Part shown: positions 16,869-26,485 of the stretch, piece after piece
How the letters are laid out: each line of letters starts with the position of its first letter
How positions within the stretch are numbered: position 1 is the first letter of the stretch
NCBI RefSeq assembly: GCF_034479635.1
Contig: NZ_CP140153.1
Location: forward strand, 7,501-71,500
Length of the DNA: 64,000 nt
Source: Guyparkeria halophila
Lineage (GTDB): Bacteria; Pseudomonadota; Gammaproteobacteria; Halothiobacillales; Halothiobacillaceae
Direction: 5' to 3'
Notes under the pieces: model-generated
Told to the model about the DNA's origin: nothing
What the model saw: the letters and a program-made list of their open reading frames with translations, nothing else
Databases searched by the model: none
Position numbers and translations under genes: made by a program

Positions 16869-18077
16869 ATGAATCCCAATCTCGACCGACTGCATCCCTA
16901 CCCCTTCGAGAAGCTCGCCGAACTCAAGGCGGGCGCCGAGCCGCCCGCCGACCGAAAGCACATCCCGCTGTCGATCGGCGAACCGCGCCATGCCCCGCCG
17001 GCCATCGTGCTCGACACCCTGCGCGAGACGCTGCCGGAGATTGCCCGCTACCCGGCAACCAAGGGCGAGCCGGCCCTGCGCCAGGCGATGGCCGGCTGGC
17101 TGAGCCGCCGCTTCAATCTGGCCGACGGGCTGCTCGACCCGGAGACCAACGTGCTCCCGGTCGCCGGCACCCGCGAGGCGCTGTTCGCCATCGCCCAGGC
17201 GGTAGTCGATCGCGACACCGGCGACCAGCCGCCGGTGGTGCTGATGCCCAACCCCTTCTACCAGATCTACGAGGGGGCGGCCCTGCTCGCCGGCGCCGAG
17301 CCCTACTATTACCCGACCCTGCCGGAAAACGGCTTTCTGCCGGATTTCGAGGCCGTCCCCGAATCGATCTGGCAGCGCGCGCAGTTGCTCTACGTCTGCT
17401 CGCCGGGCAACCCCAGCGGCGCGGTGATCGATGCCGAGCGCTACCGCCACCTGCTTGCCAAGGCCCGCCGCCATGACGTCGTGGTCGCCGCCGACGAGTG
17501 CTATTCGGAGATCTACTTCGACGAGGACGCGCCACCCACCGGTCTGCTCGAGGTGGCAGCTACCCGCGACGGCGACGATCCCTTCGAGAACGTGATCGTG
17601 TTCCACAGCCTCTCCAAGCGTTCCAACCTGCCGGGCCTGCGCTCGGGGCTGGTCGCGGGTGACGCGGCGCTCTTGAAACGCTTCCTGCGCTATCGCACCT
17701 ACCAAGGCTGCGCCCTGCCGCTACCGACGCAACTGGCATCCATCACCGCCTGGAACGACGAGGCCCACGTGCGCGCCAACCGTGCCTTCTACCGCGAGAA
17801 GTTCGATGCAGTACTGGAAATCCTCGAACCGGTGGCCGGCATCGACGTCCATCGGCCCGATGCGGGCTTCTACCTCTGGGCCGGAGTCGAGGGCGACGAG
17901 CGCGACTTCGCCCGGCAGCTGTTTGCCGAGCAGAACATTACGGTGCTGCCGGGGCGCTTTCTCTCGCGCGAGGCCGATGGCGTGAACCCCGGGGCGGGGT
18001 TCGTGCGCATGGCGCTGGTGGCGGAGTTGGACGACTGCGTCGAGGCGGCGAAGCGGATTCGGGCGATGCTTTCCTGA
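16869..18077 (+). CDS. dapC: succinyldiaminopimelate transaminase
   Basis: PLP aminotransferase (fold type I) of the DapC type, making N-succinyl-LL-diaminopimelate in the lysine/peptidoglycan pathway. The Schiff-base lysine is K250 in FHSLSKRSNLPGLRSG; the PLP-contacting segments CSPGNPSG and DECYSEIYF are present. At 402 aa it is typical. I start at ATG 16869 (MNPNLDRLHPYPFEKL), as the open frame upstream reads through R1 copy 2 and the antisense of the VOC gene. dapD follows in the same direction after 850 bp of repeats, and dapE is 9 kb away. Confidence 0.93.
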   Translation: MNPNLDRLHPYPFEKLAELKAGAEPPADRKHIPLSIGEPRHAPPAIVLDTLRETLPEIARYPATKGEPALRQAMAGWLSRRFNLADGLLDPETNVLPVAGTREALFAIAQAVVDRDTGDQPPVVLMPNPFYQIYEGAALLAGAEPYYYPTLPENGFLPDFEAVPESIWQRAQLLYVCSPGNPSGAVIDAERYRHLLAKARRHDVVVAADECYSEIYFDEDAPPTGLLEVAATRDGDDPFENVIVFHSLSKRSNLPGLRSGLVAGDAALLKRFLRYRTYQGCALPLPTQLASITAWNDEAHVRANRAFYREKFDAVLEILEPVAGIDVHRPDAGFYLWAGVEGDERDFARQLFAEQNITVLPGRFLSREADGVNPGAGFVRMALVAELDDCVEAAKRIRAMLS

Positions 18078-18149
18078 TTCGTTTTGGTACTCCTGATTGA
18101 AGGTCGACAGGGTTTCGCACGCCGGTTGGACCAAGGTGGTACGAATGCA

Positions 18150-18395
18150 CCGCCGTGCATGGCGTGCGAGTCGATTTTCTTGCTTGTCCAAGAAAACCGA
18201 CGAAAAGAAGACACCCCGATGCATTGGCCCTTCGGGCCTGATCGACTCGGATTGCATCCGAGCCGATCAGCCTCGCGAACGAGGGGTTGCGGACGGGTCG
18301 GTTCGACGCGACCTCCTGTCGCGGCGAACCTCGGGCTCGCGTCCATGCGAGCCCGACCCTGCAATCCCTCGCTCGCGAGGCAAAGCATAAGGGGA
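18150..18395 (-). repeat. R3 structured repeat, copy a
   Basis: Reverse-oriented copy. On the plus strand: hairpin TTTTCTTGCTTGTCCAAGAAAA (near 18175-18196), GGCCCTTCGGGCC, stem arm CCTCGCGAACGAGGGGTTGC (18271-18290) pairing with 18361-18380. Between the arms is a junction GGGTCGG/CCGACCC enclosing two hairpins (18300-18330 and 18333-18354). The pairing pattern is the same as copies b and c although much of the sequence differs. Confidence 0.75.
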
Positions 18396-18489
18396 CTCGA
18401 CCCTTCGATCGCATTTGAAGCGTGGCCTCCGAGCATTCCAAATTATCTTGTGACGCTGCTTCACGCCTCCAGATGGTTGGGAACCAGAT

Positions 18490-18765
18490 TCCCCTTGCGT
18501 CCTGCCTCGCGGCCGGTGGATGGCTCGGGGTCGGAGCGACAGGGACGTCGCTCCGAGGCTCGCCGTGACAGGAGGTCACGTCGAGCCGGCCCCGAAAACA
18601 GCCGCCGGTCGCGAGGCTTCGAGTCCGGACACCGTCCGGGCTCGAAGGCCCGCAGGGCCAGGACGCCGGGGTGCCCTTCTTTTCGCCCCTTTTCTTGGGC
18701 AAGCAAGAAAAGGGGCTCGCGCGCCGAGCACGGTGGCTCAAACAGAACGTATCCGAGTCTCGGGC
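18490..18765 (+). repeat. R3 structured repeat, copy b
   Basis: Long stem CCTCGCGGCCGGTGG (18505-18519) with 18602-18616; junction GGGGTCGG (18527-18534) with 18586-18593, enclosing hairpin GGAGCGAC/GTCGCTCC and hairpin GCTCG..CGTGAC/GTCACG..CGAGC. Then hairpin CTTCGAG..CCGGAC with complement (18617-18647), and a final CCCCTTTTCTTG/CAAGAAAAGGGG hairpin (18687-18716). Confidence 0.78.
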
Positions 18766-18871
18766 GCGCGAAAACTCTGACGATGGCTCTATGTGACCAC
18801 TCACGCCCACGAGACCAACGCCCTCAACCATCTGTTGTTACAATAACCGCAACCAACACATCCCATTCCCA

Positions 18872-18905
18872 CGGCCGACCCACACAGGTCGGCCGATCGT
18901 TTTTC
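18872..18905 (+). terminator. attenuator-like hairpin in the dapD leader
   Basis: Perfect 9-bp stem CGGCCGACC/GGTCGGCCG with a 6-nt loop, then ATCG and a run of five T, about 25 bp before the dapD start codon. It lies downstream of a plausible -10 (TACAAT, 18838-18843). It may be the terminator of dapC read-through transcription or a premature terminator controlling dapD. Confidence 0.6.
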
Positions 18906-18927
18906 CAAAACATTTCAGGAGCATCCG

Positions 18928-19758
<831 letters not shown>

Positions 19759-19804
19759 TCCCGGACGGGCAACGGCCCGCCTGACCAATACGACGCTGTT
19801 TCCG

Positions 19805-19847
19805 GGCCCGCCTTTCGACTAGCATCAGTCGAAAGGCGGGCCTTTTT
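19805..19847 (+). terminator. strong intrinsic terminator after dapD
   Basis: Perfect 16-bp stem (GGCCCGCCTTTCGACT and its complement), 6-nt loop, then five T residues; 46 bp after the dapD stop. Confidence 0.93.
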
Positions 19848-19868
19848 ACGTGCACAGGGAGTGGGCGG

Positions 19869-22085
19869 ATGGTGGTAGGAAGGACAACGACGATGACACG
19901 GCGAGTGGGCGAATCCCTGCTCGCCTTCGTCGGCTGGTGGCTGACCGCCTGGCTGGTCAGCCAGGCCTACCCGGCGGTCGCCGACCACCTGCCCATCTCG
20001 CTGCTCTGGGTGGCCAATGCACTGGCCTATGGGGCGGTGCTCAGCCTGGGCCCGCGCCTGATTCCGGCCTTCACCCTCGCCGCACTGACCTGGAACATCG
20101 CCCGCGGCGATGCCCTGCCCGAGATCATCATCGGCACCGGCGCCTTCTTGGTGGTGATGCTGTTCGTGATTGTCTTCTCGCGCCTGCTGGAGGCCCGAGT
20201 CGAGCAGGACCAGGCCCGGCGCCTACTGCGCGTGCCGATCATTGCCATCGCCAGCGCGAGCGTGTTCACGCTGCTGGGGGTGTGGCAGTTCGCCGGCGGC
20301 GGGCTGCCGACCACCGAGCTGGTCATCGCCCTGTGGCTGTCCGAGGCCACCTCGGTGCTCCTGTTCACGCCACTGGTCCAGCAGGTGGTCTCCGCACAGG
20401 CCCGACACCATGGCCCGCCGCGGTTCCGGCCGATCACCGGCGTGATCGCCGCCTGGACCCTGACCGCCTTTCTCGTGCTCGCCGCCCTGCTGCTGGTGGG
20501 GCAACAGGACGGGCCGGGGCGCGACTGGCTGCCGTACCTCGCGCTGACGGTGCCCATGCTGGCCGTCTACCTGCTGCCCACCTCGGTCACCCGCTTCGCG
20601 GTGGCCGGCTTCGTGCTGGTATGGGTGGGGGTCCACTACGCGGTCTTCTCCCGCCCGGATGGCCTGGTCGAGGTCAACGCGCTGCTCAACGGGCAGATGA
20701 TCATCTTCACCGCCACCCTGATCGCGTTTCTCGCGATCGAGTCGGTGCTCTCCTTCGAGGTCGCCAACCGGCGACTCAAGGCCGCCCGCCTGCGTGACGG
20801 CGTGACCGACCTCTACAACGACCTGGGGCTGACCCGGCGCCTGCGCGAGCTGTCGGAACCCGGTCAGCCGCATCGTCGGCTTGCCCTGGTGGGGGTGCAG
20901 GTGCCCGACGTCGACGACCTCTCCGCGCTGATCGGGCTGGACGAGGTGCACCGAGTGGAGCGGTTGATCGGCGAGGCGCTGCGCGAGGTGCGAACCGATA
21001 CCGAGATGCCTGCCGGGCGACTACAGCCGGGCCTGTTTGCCATGCTGGTCCCCGAACACGGCGAGGCGGACCGGGCGACCCGGATCGCGGCCCAACTGCG
21101 CGCCGCGATCGACCGCGCCGAACGCGAGGGCCAGCTACCGACCGCCCGGCAGGGCGTGCGACTGGCCGTACTCGACACCGTCACCGCCAGCGACCACCAG
21201 CACCTGACCACGGTGCTCCTGATGGCCTGCCAGAAGGATGCCGAGCGCGACGACAGTCCGTTCCATCATCACCGCGAGGCGGCCATCGACCTGATCGAGG
21301 ACCACCGCCGCACGCTCGAGTGGGCCCGCAACCTGCGCGAGGCCCTGGCCGGCGAGAGCCAGGCGGGCGGTTTCGTTCTTTTTGCCCAGCCCATCGTCGA
21401 CCGGCACGACCCCGGCGCCCACCGCATCGAGGTGCTGCTGCGCTGGCGAGCGCCGGATGGGCGCATCGAGCCACCGGGCGCGTTTCTCGAGATCGCCGAG
21501 GATTTCGGCCTGATGCCGAAGATCGACCGCTGGGTACTCGACCATGCCCTGGCCGCCGTCGACCGGCAGCCCCCCGGCATTCACCTCACCGAGATCGCGA
21601 TCAACCTCTCGGGCGATTCGCTGGCCGGCGACTGGTTGCCGGCGCGGATCGAGGCCCTGCTCGAGGACCACCACTGGCCGGCCGAACGCCTCTGCCTGGA
21701 AATCACCGAGACCATGCTGATCCGCGACACGGTCCGGGCGCAGCGCAATCTCGCGGCCCTGCACGATCTGGGCGTCGCGATCGCGATCGACGACTTCGGC
21801 ACCGGGCGGGCGACCTTCTCCTACCTGCAGCACTACCCGGTCGACGAGCTCAAGATCGACGGCAGCTTCGTCCGCCGGCTGGCCGAGTCGAGCTTCGACC
21901 GCGAGGTGGTCAAGGCCACGCGTGCGCTCGCCGATCACCTCGGCTGCCGGGTGGTGGCGGAATTCGTCGAAACCCCGCGCCAGGTCGAGCTGCTCGAGGA
22001 GCTGGGGGTGCACTTCCATCAGGGCTATGGCGTGGCTCAGCCGATGCCCCTGACCGATTACCTGGCCAGCCTGCCCGCTTACTGA
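19869..22085 (+). CDS. membrane-bound cyclic-di-GMP phosphodiesterase (MASE1 - degenerate GGDEF - EAL)
   Basis: 738 aa. The N-terminal ~300 residues form a MASE1-like integral membrane sensor with about eight hydrophobic helices. The middle (about 310-470) looks like a GGDEF domain that has lost the GGDEF signature (RLQPGLFAML occupies that place), so it should not make c-di-GMP. The C-terminal EAL domain begins with EVLLRW (E521, EVL instead of EAL) and keeps CLEITETM, AIDDFGTG, LKIDGSFV, EFVETPRQ and HQGYGVAQP, so hydrolysis is plausible. ATG 19869 is used; ATG 19893 with a better AGGAAGG site is an alternative. Confidence 0.85.
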   Translation: MVVGRTTTMTRRVGESLLAFVGWWLTAWLVSQAYPAVADHLPISLLWVANALAYGAVLSLGPRLIPAFTLAALTWNIARGDALPEIIIGTGAFLVVMLFVIVFSRLLEARVEQDQARRLLRVPIIAIASASVFTLLGVWQFAGGGLPTTELVIALWLSEATSVLLFTPLVQQVVSAQARHHGPPRFRPITGVIAAWTLTAFLVLAALLLVGQQDGPGRDWLPYLALTVPMLAVYLLPTSVTRFAVAGFVLVWVGVHYAVFSRPDGLVEVNALLNGQMIIFTATLIAFLAIESVLSFEVANRRLKAARLRDGVTDLYNDLGLTRRLRELSEPGQPHRRLALVGVQVPDVDDLSALIGLDEVHRVERLIGEALREVRTDTEMPAGRLQPGLFAMLVPEHGEADRATRIAAQLRAAIDRAEREGQLPTARQGVRLAVLDTVTASDHQHLTTVLLMACQKDAERDDSPFHHHREAAIDLIEDHRRTLEWARNLREALAGESQAGGFVLFAQPIVDRHDPGAHRIEVLLRWRAPDGRIEPPGAFLEIAEDFGLMPKIDRWVLDHALAAVDRQPPGIHLTEIAINLSGDSLAGDWLPARIEALLEDHHWPAERLCLEITETMLIRDTVRAQRNLAALHDLGVAIAIDDFGTGRATFSYLQHYPVDELKIDGSFVRRLAESSFDREVVKATRALADHLGCRVVAEFVETPRQVELLEELGVHFHQGYGVAQPMPLTDYLASLPAY

Positions 22086-22156
22086 CGAGCCGGCACTAAT
22101 CGACCGGACCGGCCAGAGCGCCGCTCACCGACGAGGTCGACGTTCGCCGGCAGTGA

Positions 22157-22762
22157 TCAGGAGCCGGTGCGCTGCCCCACGCCGTGGGTGACGAAACCGG
22201 GGCCCTGGTGCCCCGGCCCCTCGTCGAGCAGCGCCTTGCCCTCGGCGAGAATGAGCCACTCCAGTCCGGGCAGATCCTGCGAGAGGTCGCTGGCGCGCAC
22301 CAGCATGTCGGCCCGCTTGGGCCCACCGCTCTGATAGGCGAGCTGGCGCGGGTGGAACAACTCGACGATCAGCAGACCACCGGGGCGCAGGGCGGCCGCG
22401 GCGCGGCGATAGACCTCACGACGGGCCGGCGGTTCGAAATGCAGGTAGATCAGCACGACGGCATCGAAACCGTCCTCCTCCCAGTCCCACTCGGTCAGAT
22501 CGGCACAATGGACCGCCAAGCTGACATCGCGCTCATCGGCCAGTTGCCGGGCCTTGCCGCAGCCCACGGCCGAGTAGTCGATGCTGGTCACGTCGAAGCC
22601 CTTCTCGGCCAGCCAGACGCCGTTGCGCCCCTCACCATCGCCGAGGACCAGCACGCGCCCGCCCGGCGGCAGGCGCCAGGACTGGCTCAGCAGGAACTCG
22701 TTGGGATGGGTCCCGTAGAGGAAATCGACCTGGCCGTACTTTTCGTTCCAGAACTCGGACAT
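22157..22762 (-). CDS. class I SAM-dependent methyltransferase (TehB/thiopurine-like)
   Basis: 201-aa cytosolic Rossmann methyltransferase. The N-terminal FWNEKYGQVDFLYGTHPNEFL is typical of the TehB-like group. Motif I is VLVLGDGEGRNGVWLAE, and motif II ends ..VTSIDYSAVG. AVVLIYLHFEP and the PGGLLIVELFHPRQL strand-4/5 regions follow. Substrates in this group include tellurite, thiopurines and small thiols; none can be assigned here. It lies downstream of phoR in the same direction, separated by about 30 bp. Confidence 0.82.
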   Translation of the reverse strand: MSEFWNEKYGQVDFLYGTHPNEFLLSQSWRLPPGGRVLVLGDGEGRNGVWLAEKGFDVTSIDYSAVGCGKARQLADERDVSLAVHCADLTEWDWEEDGFDAVVLIYLHFEPPARREVYRRAAAALRPGGLLIVELFHPRQLAYQSGGPKRADMLVRASDLSQDLPGLEWLILAEGKALLDEGPGHQGPGFVTHGVGQRTGS

Positions 22763-22794
22763 CGGCTGGCTCGCGCCCCTGGTGGCAAATGGGA

Positions 22795-24219
22795 TCAGTC
22801 TACGTCATCCCGCCCGGCCTGCATGGCGGCCGGCACCGGGAAGATCACCCGGAAGCAGCTGCCCTCGCCCGGCGTGCTGTCGATTTCGAGCCTCGCGCCG
22901 TGGCGCAGGGCCACGTGCTTGACGATGGCCAACCCCAGACCGGTGCCTCCCCGCGAACGCGACCGCCCCACGTCGATGCGATAAAACCGTTCGGTCAGGC
23001 GGGGAATGTGGCGCGCCTCGATGCCGATACCCGAGTCGCATACCGAGAACACGGCCCGACCCTGGTCGTCACGGCCCCAGCGCACATCGACGCGCCCACC
23101 GGCCGGGGTATATTTGACGGCGTTGAAGACGAGGTTGGAAAACGCCGACTGCAGTTCACGCGGCACGCCCCACAATGTCAGCGCGGGGTCGAGATCGGCA
23201 CGGATGTCGTGGCCTTCCTCGCCGGAGACGAGTCGCGCGTCGTTGAGAATGGGCTCGACCAGGCGAGCCACGTCGATCGCCTCGAACCAGTCGGCATCGG
23301 GTTGCGAGGTCTCGAGCCGGGACAGCAGCAACAGGTCCTCCACGATCCGCCGCATCCGGTCGGCCTGCTGGTGCATGTTCGACAGGATGCGGTGCATCTG
23401 CGGATCGTGACCCTCCTCAGTATCGAGCAGGGTCTCCACGTAACCGGCCAGCACGGTCAGCGGGGTGCGCAACTCGTGCGACACGTTGGCCACGAAGTCC
23501 TGGCGCACCCCCTGCAGACGATGCAGGGCGGTGACATCGCGGCCGATCAACAGGTAACGATCCGAGCCGTAGGGCTCGATCCGCAGGCTCAAGGTGCGCG
23601 TTTCGTCCGCCGGTGCCACCAGTTCCAGCGCCGGTCGGTCACTGCCCTGCTTCAACCAGGCGATGAACGCCGGGGTGCGCCAGAGATCGTCCAGGCGCAG
23701 GCCGATGTCGGAGCGGTTGAGCCCGAGCATGTCGATGGCGGCACGATTGAGCCACTCGATCTCGCGCTCGTCGGTAAGCACCACCATCGCATCCGGTACG
23801 GTCATCGCCGAGTGGTGGTAGCGCTTGAGCAGGGCGACCAACCGGCGCTGGCGTCGGGACCACCGCCGACTCAGGCGTCGCTGGCGCACCTGGATCAGGC
23901 CAGGCAGCCCCCAGACGCGGCGCGGCTGCGAGGTGATGGGCAGCGCACGCGCCAGGTAGATCACTCGCCAGAGCAGCGCGGCCGTATAGGTCGCCAGCCC
24001 CACGACCAGGGCCAGCAACCAGGCAAGCCCCCAGCCCATCGCCGCACCGCCCCAGACCACCATCGAGGCCAGCGCCAATGCCGCCAGGACCAGGATGCCT
24101 TCCTCCCGCCACGCCCGCCGGCGCGCCTCGGCCAGGCGCAACTGTCGTAGCTGGGCGCGGCGCTCGAGTCGCGTCGACCGGGTGGCAATGGGGGGCTGAA
24201 AGGGTTTCGGGTCGGTCAT
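22795..24219 (-). CDS. phoR: phosphate regulon sensor histidine kinase
   Basis: Membrane histidine kinase that phosphorylates PhoB under phosphate limitation. Two N-terminal hydrophobic helices (about 41-60 and 64-88), a basic linker, a PAS domain (about 135-230), then the H box FVANVSHELRTPLTVL (H248), N box NLVFNAVKYTP and G boxes GIGIEARHIPRL and GTGLGLAIVKHV. 474 aa. It lies directly downstream of phoB with 48 bp between them. The short periplasm-free sensor region is typical of PhoR, which senses via the Pst/PhoU complex; those genes are not in the window. Confidence 0.92.
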   Translation of the reverse strand: MTDPKPFQPPIATRSTRLERRAQLRQLRLAEARRRAWREEGILVLAALALASMVVWGGAAMGWGLAWLLALVVGLATYTAALLWRVIYLARALPITSQPRRVWGLPGLIQVRQRRLSRRWSRRQRRLVALLKRYHHSAMTVPDAMVVLTDEREIEWLNRAAIDMLGLNRSDIGLRLDDLWRTPAFIAWLKQGSDRPALELVAPADETRTLSLRIEPYGSDRYLLIGRDVTALHRLQGVRQDFVANVSHELRTPLTVLAGYVETLLDTEEGHDPQMHRILSNMHQQADRMRRIVEDLLLLSRLETSQPDADWFEAIDVARLVEPILNDARLVSGEEGHDIRADLDPALTLWGVPRELQSAFSNLVFNAVKYTPAGGRVDVRWGRDDQGRAVFSVCDSGIGIEARHIPRLTERFYRIDVGRSRSRGGTGLGLAIVKHVALRHGARLEIDSTPGEGSCFRVIFPVPAAMQAGRDDVD

Positions 24220-24267
24220 TGACGGATCAGTCGCGGATCGGACGGCCGGAGGCGCGAGCCGCGCACC

Positions 24268-24954
24268 TCATCGGGGCGAGAGACGGTAACCCACACCACG
24301 CACGGTCTGGATCAGGCCATCATAACCGCTCGGCGCCAGGACCTTGCGCAGGCGCAGGATATGCACGTCGACCGTCCGCTCCTCGACGTAGGCGTTCTGC
24401 CCCCAGACACGATCGAGCAACTGCGCGCGGGTAAACACGCGATCCGGGTGCTTCATGAAGAAGGCCAGCAGGCGAAACTCCGTCGGCCCTATCTCGATCG
24501 GCTCGTCGGCGGCAGTCACGCGGTAACTCTCCTGGTCGAGCTTCAACCCCGCGATGTCGAGAACGGGGTTCTCGGTCTCCGGCGACACACGACGGAGTAC
24601 AGCCTTGATCCGGGCCATCAGCTCGCGTGGCGAGAACGGCTTGGTGACGTAGTCATCCGCGCCGGCCTCCAGCCCGCTGACCTTGTCCTCCTCCTCGCCG
24701 CGCGCGGTGAGCATGACAATCGGCACATCGCGGGTCAGCTCGTCACGCTTGATGCGTCGGGCGAGCTCGATGCCGCTGGCCCCCGGCAACATCCAGTCGA
24801 GCAGGATCAGGTCGGGCTGCTTTTCCGCCAGACGCTCGAAGGCCTCCTGCACATCGGCCGCCTCGACCAGGTCGTAGCCTGCCCGCCCCAGGGCAAAGGC
24901 GACCATCTCGCGAATCGGCTTCTCGTCCTCGACGATCAGTATGGTCTTTTGCAT
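24268..24954 (-). CDS. phoB: phosphate regulon response regulator
   Basis: OmpR-family regulator, 228 aa. The receiver domain has phospho-acceptor D53 ([10 protein letters not shown]), the Thr in VMLTARG, and Lys in [10 protein letters not shown]. The C-terminal winged helix includes [21 protein letters not shown] and [15 protein letters not shown]. The ATG at 24954 gives the standard [11 protein letters not shown] start; the longer frame upstream is the promoter region. A PhoB box lies about 105-130 bp upstream, implying autoregulation of phoBR. Confidence 0.95.
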   Translation of the reverse strand: MQKTILIVEDEKPIREMVAFALGRAGYDLVEAADVQEAFERLAEKQPDLILLDWMLPGASGIELARRIKRDELTRDVPIVMLTARGEEEDKVSGLEAGADDYVTKPFSPRELMARIKAVLRRVSPETENPVLDIAGLKLDQESYRVTAADEPIEIGPTEFRLLAFFMKHPDRVFTRAQLLDRVWGQNAYVEERTVDVHILRLRKVLAPSGYDGLIQTVRGVGYRLSPR

Positions 24955-25042
24955 TCGGTCATCCCGGCCAGGGCCGGTCCTCGCAACAATCAGTGTGAGC
25001 GGAACGCCAGGGAACCGAGTGGAACCCCGACCATCTGCCGGC

Positions 25043-25084
25043 ATTAAACGCCGTCGCGATGACAGCAGCATGACAAGATGACAG
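25043..25084 (-). promoter_or_regulatory. PhoB box and -10 upstream of phoB
   Basis: On the minus strand TTGTCAT-GCTG-CTGTCAT (25076 to 25059) fits the 7-4-7 PhoB box; a further CTGTCAT lies just upstream (25084-25078). Ten bases downstream is TTTAAT (25048-25043), the spacing expected for a PhoB-activated promoter lacking a -35. Transcription would start near 25036. Confidence 0.75.
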
Positions 25085-25210
25085 CGTGACGGGAAGCACC
25101 ATGCGGACTCGCAACCGCAGGCCGCCACCACGGCCGTCTGACCGCGAGTCAATTCGCCCTCGAGAACTTGCTAGACTTGCCGGCCCGACCACCCGACACA
25201 CGGTGCCTCA

Positions 25211-26047
25211 ATGAGCAAAGCGGACCCTGACATCGTTGCCCTGGATGTGGCGCGCGCCCTGGCCGAGGATATCGGTAGTGGCGACGTCTCGGCGCAGCTG
25301 ATCCCGGCCGATGAGACCGCGCATGCCCGCATCATCAGCCGTGAGCCGGCGATTCTCTCCGGGATCGACTGGGCGGATGCCGCCTTCCGACGCGTCTCGC
25401 CGGCGGTACGGATCGAGTGGGCCGCCGCCGACGGCGACCGCCTGTTCCCGGAACAAAGCCTGTGCCTGCTCAGCGGCCCGGCGCGTGCCCTGCTCACGGC
25501 TGAACGGGTCGCACTGAATTTCCTGCAGACGCTCAGCGCGACGGCCACGGCCACCCGTCGATACGTCGAGGCCGTCGAGGGCACCGGCGCGCAGATCCTC
25601 GACACCCGCAAGACCCTGCCCGGCCTGCGCTACGCGCAGAAGAAGGCCGTGACCGATGGCGGCGGCACGAACCACCGCATGGGTCTGTACGACATGGTGA
25701 TGATCAAGGAGAACCACATTCGGGCGTCGGGGTCGATCACTGAGGCCGTTCGTGCCGCCGGGGTGGTGGCGCGCGACCTGCCGCTGGAGGTCGAGGTGGA
25801 GACGCTCGAGCAACTCGAGGAGGCGCTGGACGCCGGGGTCAAGCGAGTGCTGTTGGACAACTTCGCCCTGGGTCAGCTGCGCGAGGCCGTCCGACTCACC
25901 GCCGGCCGGGCCAAGCTGGAATCCTCCGGCAACGTCTCGCTCGAAACCGTACGCGACGTGGCCGAGACCGGCGTCGACTTCATTTCCATCGGCGCACTGA
26001 CCAAGCACCTCGAGGCGATCGACCTGTCGATGCGGTTCATCGACTGA
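25211..26047 (+). CDS. nadC: nicotinate-nucleotide pyrophosphorylase (carboxylating)
   Basis: Converts quinolinate and PRPP to nicotinate mononucleotide in de novo NAD synthesis. Family motifs: ILDTRKTLPGLRYAQKKAVTDGGGTNHRMGLYD (quinolinate/PRPP site, about residues 133-165), MIKENHI, LEVEVETLEQ and the C-terminal GVDFISIGALTK. 278 aa, normal length. It is divergent from phoB with a 256-bp intergenic region that contains the PhoB box; whether nadC shares it is unclear. Confidence 0.95.
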   Translation: MSKADPDIVALDVARALAEDIGSGDVSAQLIPADETAHARIISREPAILSGIDWADAAFRRVSPAVRIEWAAADGDRLFPEQSLCLLSGPARALLTAERVALNFLQTLSATATATRRYVEAVEGTGAQILDTRKTLPGLRYAQKKAVTDGGGTNHRMGLYDMVMIKENHIRASGSITEAVRAAGVVARDLPLEVEVETLEQLEEALDAGVKRVLLDNFALGQLREAVRLTAGRAKLESSGNVSLETVRDVAETGVDFISIGALTKHLEAIDLSMRFID

Positions 26048-26072
26048 TCACGCATCGAGGTCGCCGGGCGGG

Positions 26073-26378
26073 TCACTCGAACTCGTAGTATTCCTGGTTC
26101 ATCCAGGCGGTGACCGCGTCGACCTCCTCGTCGAACCACGGCAGACCAAAGTTGTTGGCACAACCCTGGACCATGGTGCGCAGGCTCTCGTAGCTGCCCA
26201 TGTTGCCGGCGTCCGCGCGCGCTTTGAACCACTCGTCGTTGTGCGGAACCATGTGGCACTCGGAACAGTTCTCGGCAAAGAGCTCACCGCCCCAGGCGAT
26301 ATCGGGTTCGGCGGCCACAGGGGCGGCGAGCATCAGGCCGGCGATAAGGCCGAGCATTCGAGTCGGGTTTGCGTGCAT
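26073..26378 (-). CDS. small monoheme c-type cytochrome, exported
   Basis: About 101 aa with an N-terminal signal peptide ending near PVAA, followed by one heme-binding CSECH (AENCSECHMVP) and a Met-containing C-terminal half that could supply the sixth ligand. It resembles small cytochrome c5/c-like electron carriers; partners are not evident. I chose the ATG at 26378, which has AGGAAG 8 bp upstream; in-frame ATGs at 26384 and 26399 are possible. It is divergent from the YffB-like gene with two GATAG/CTATC palindromes in between, and converges with nadC. Confidence 0.78.
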   Translation of the reverse strand: MHANPTRMLGLIAGLMLAAPVAAEPDIAWGGELFAENCSECHMVPHNDEWFKARADAGNMGSYESLRTMVQGCANNFGLPWFDEEVDAVTAWMNQEYYEFE

Positions 26379-26485
26379 CGTCATCTTCCTGGTTCGCATG
26401 GCATTGCCACTCCTTTTCTGCTGCAATTCGATCGCGCGGGCCATCTTCAGGGCCGCATGGAGTTTGAGTGTAGGACGCCGACACT

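Larger units (their letters stand above)
18078..18927. other. 850-bp gene-free interval made of two R3 repeats and the dapD leader
   Basis: No gene is supported here. It contains R3 copy a in reverse orientation, about 110 bp of unassigned sequence, R3 copy b in forward orientation, a possible -10 TACAAT (18838-18843) and an attenuator-like hairpin. Open frames crossing it are repeat-derived and restate the same short peptides in several frames. Confidence 0.7.
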
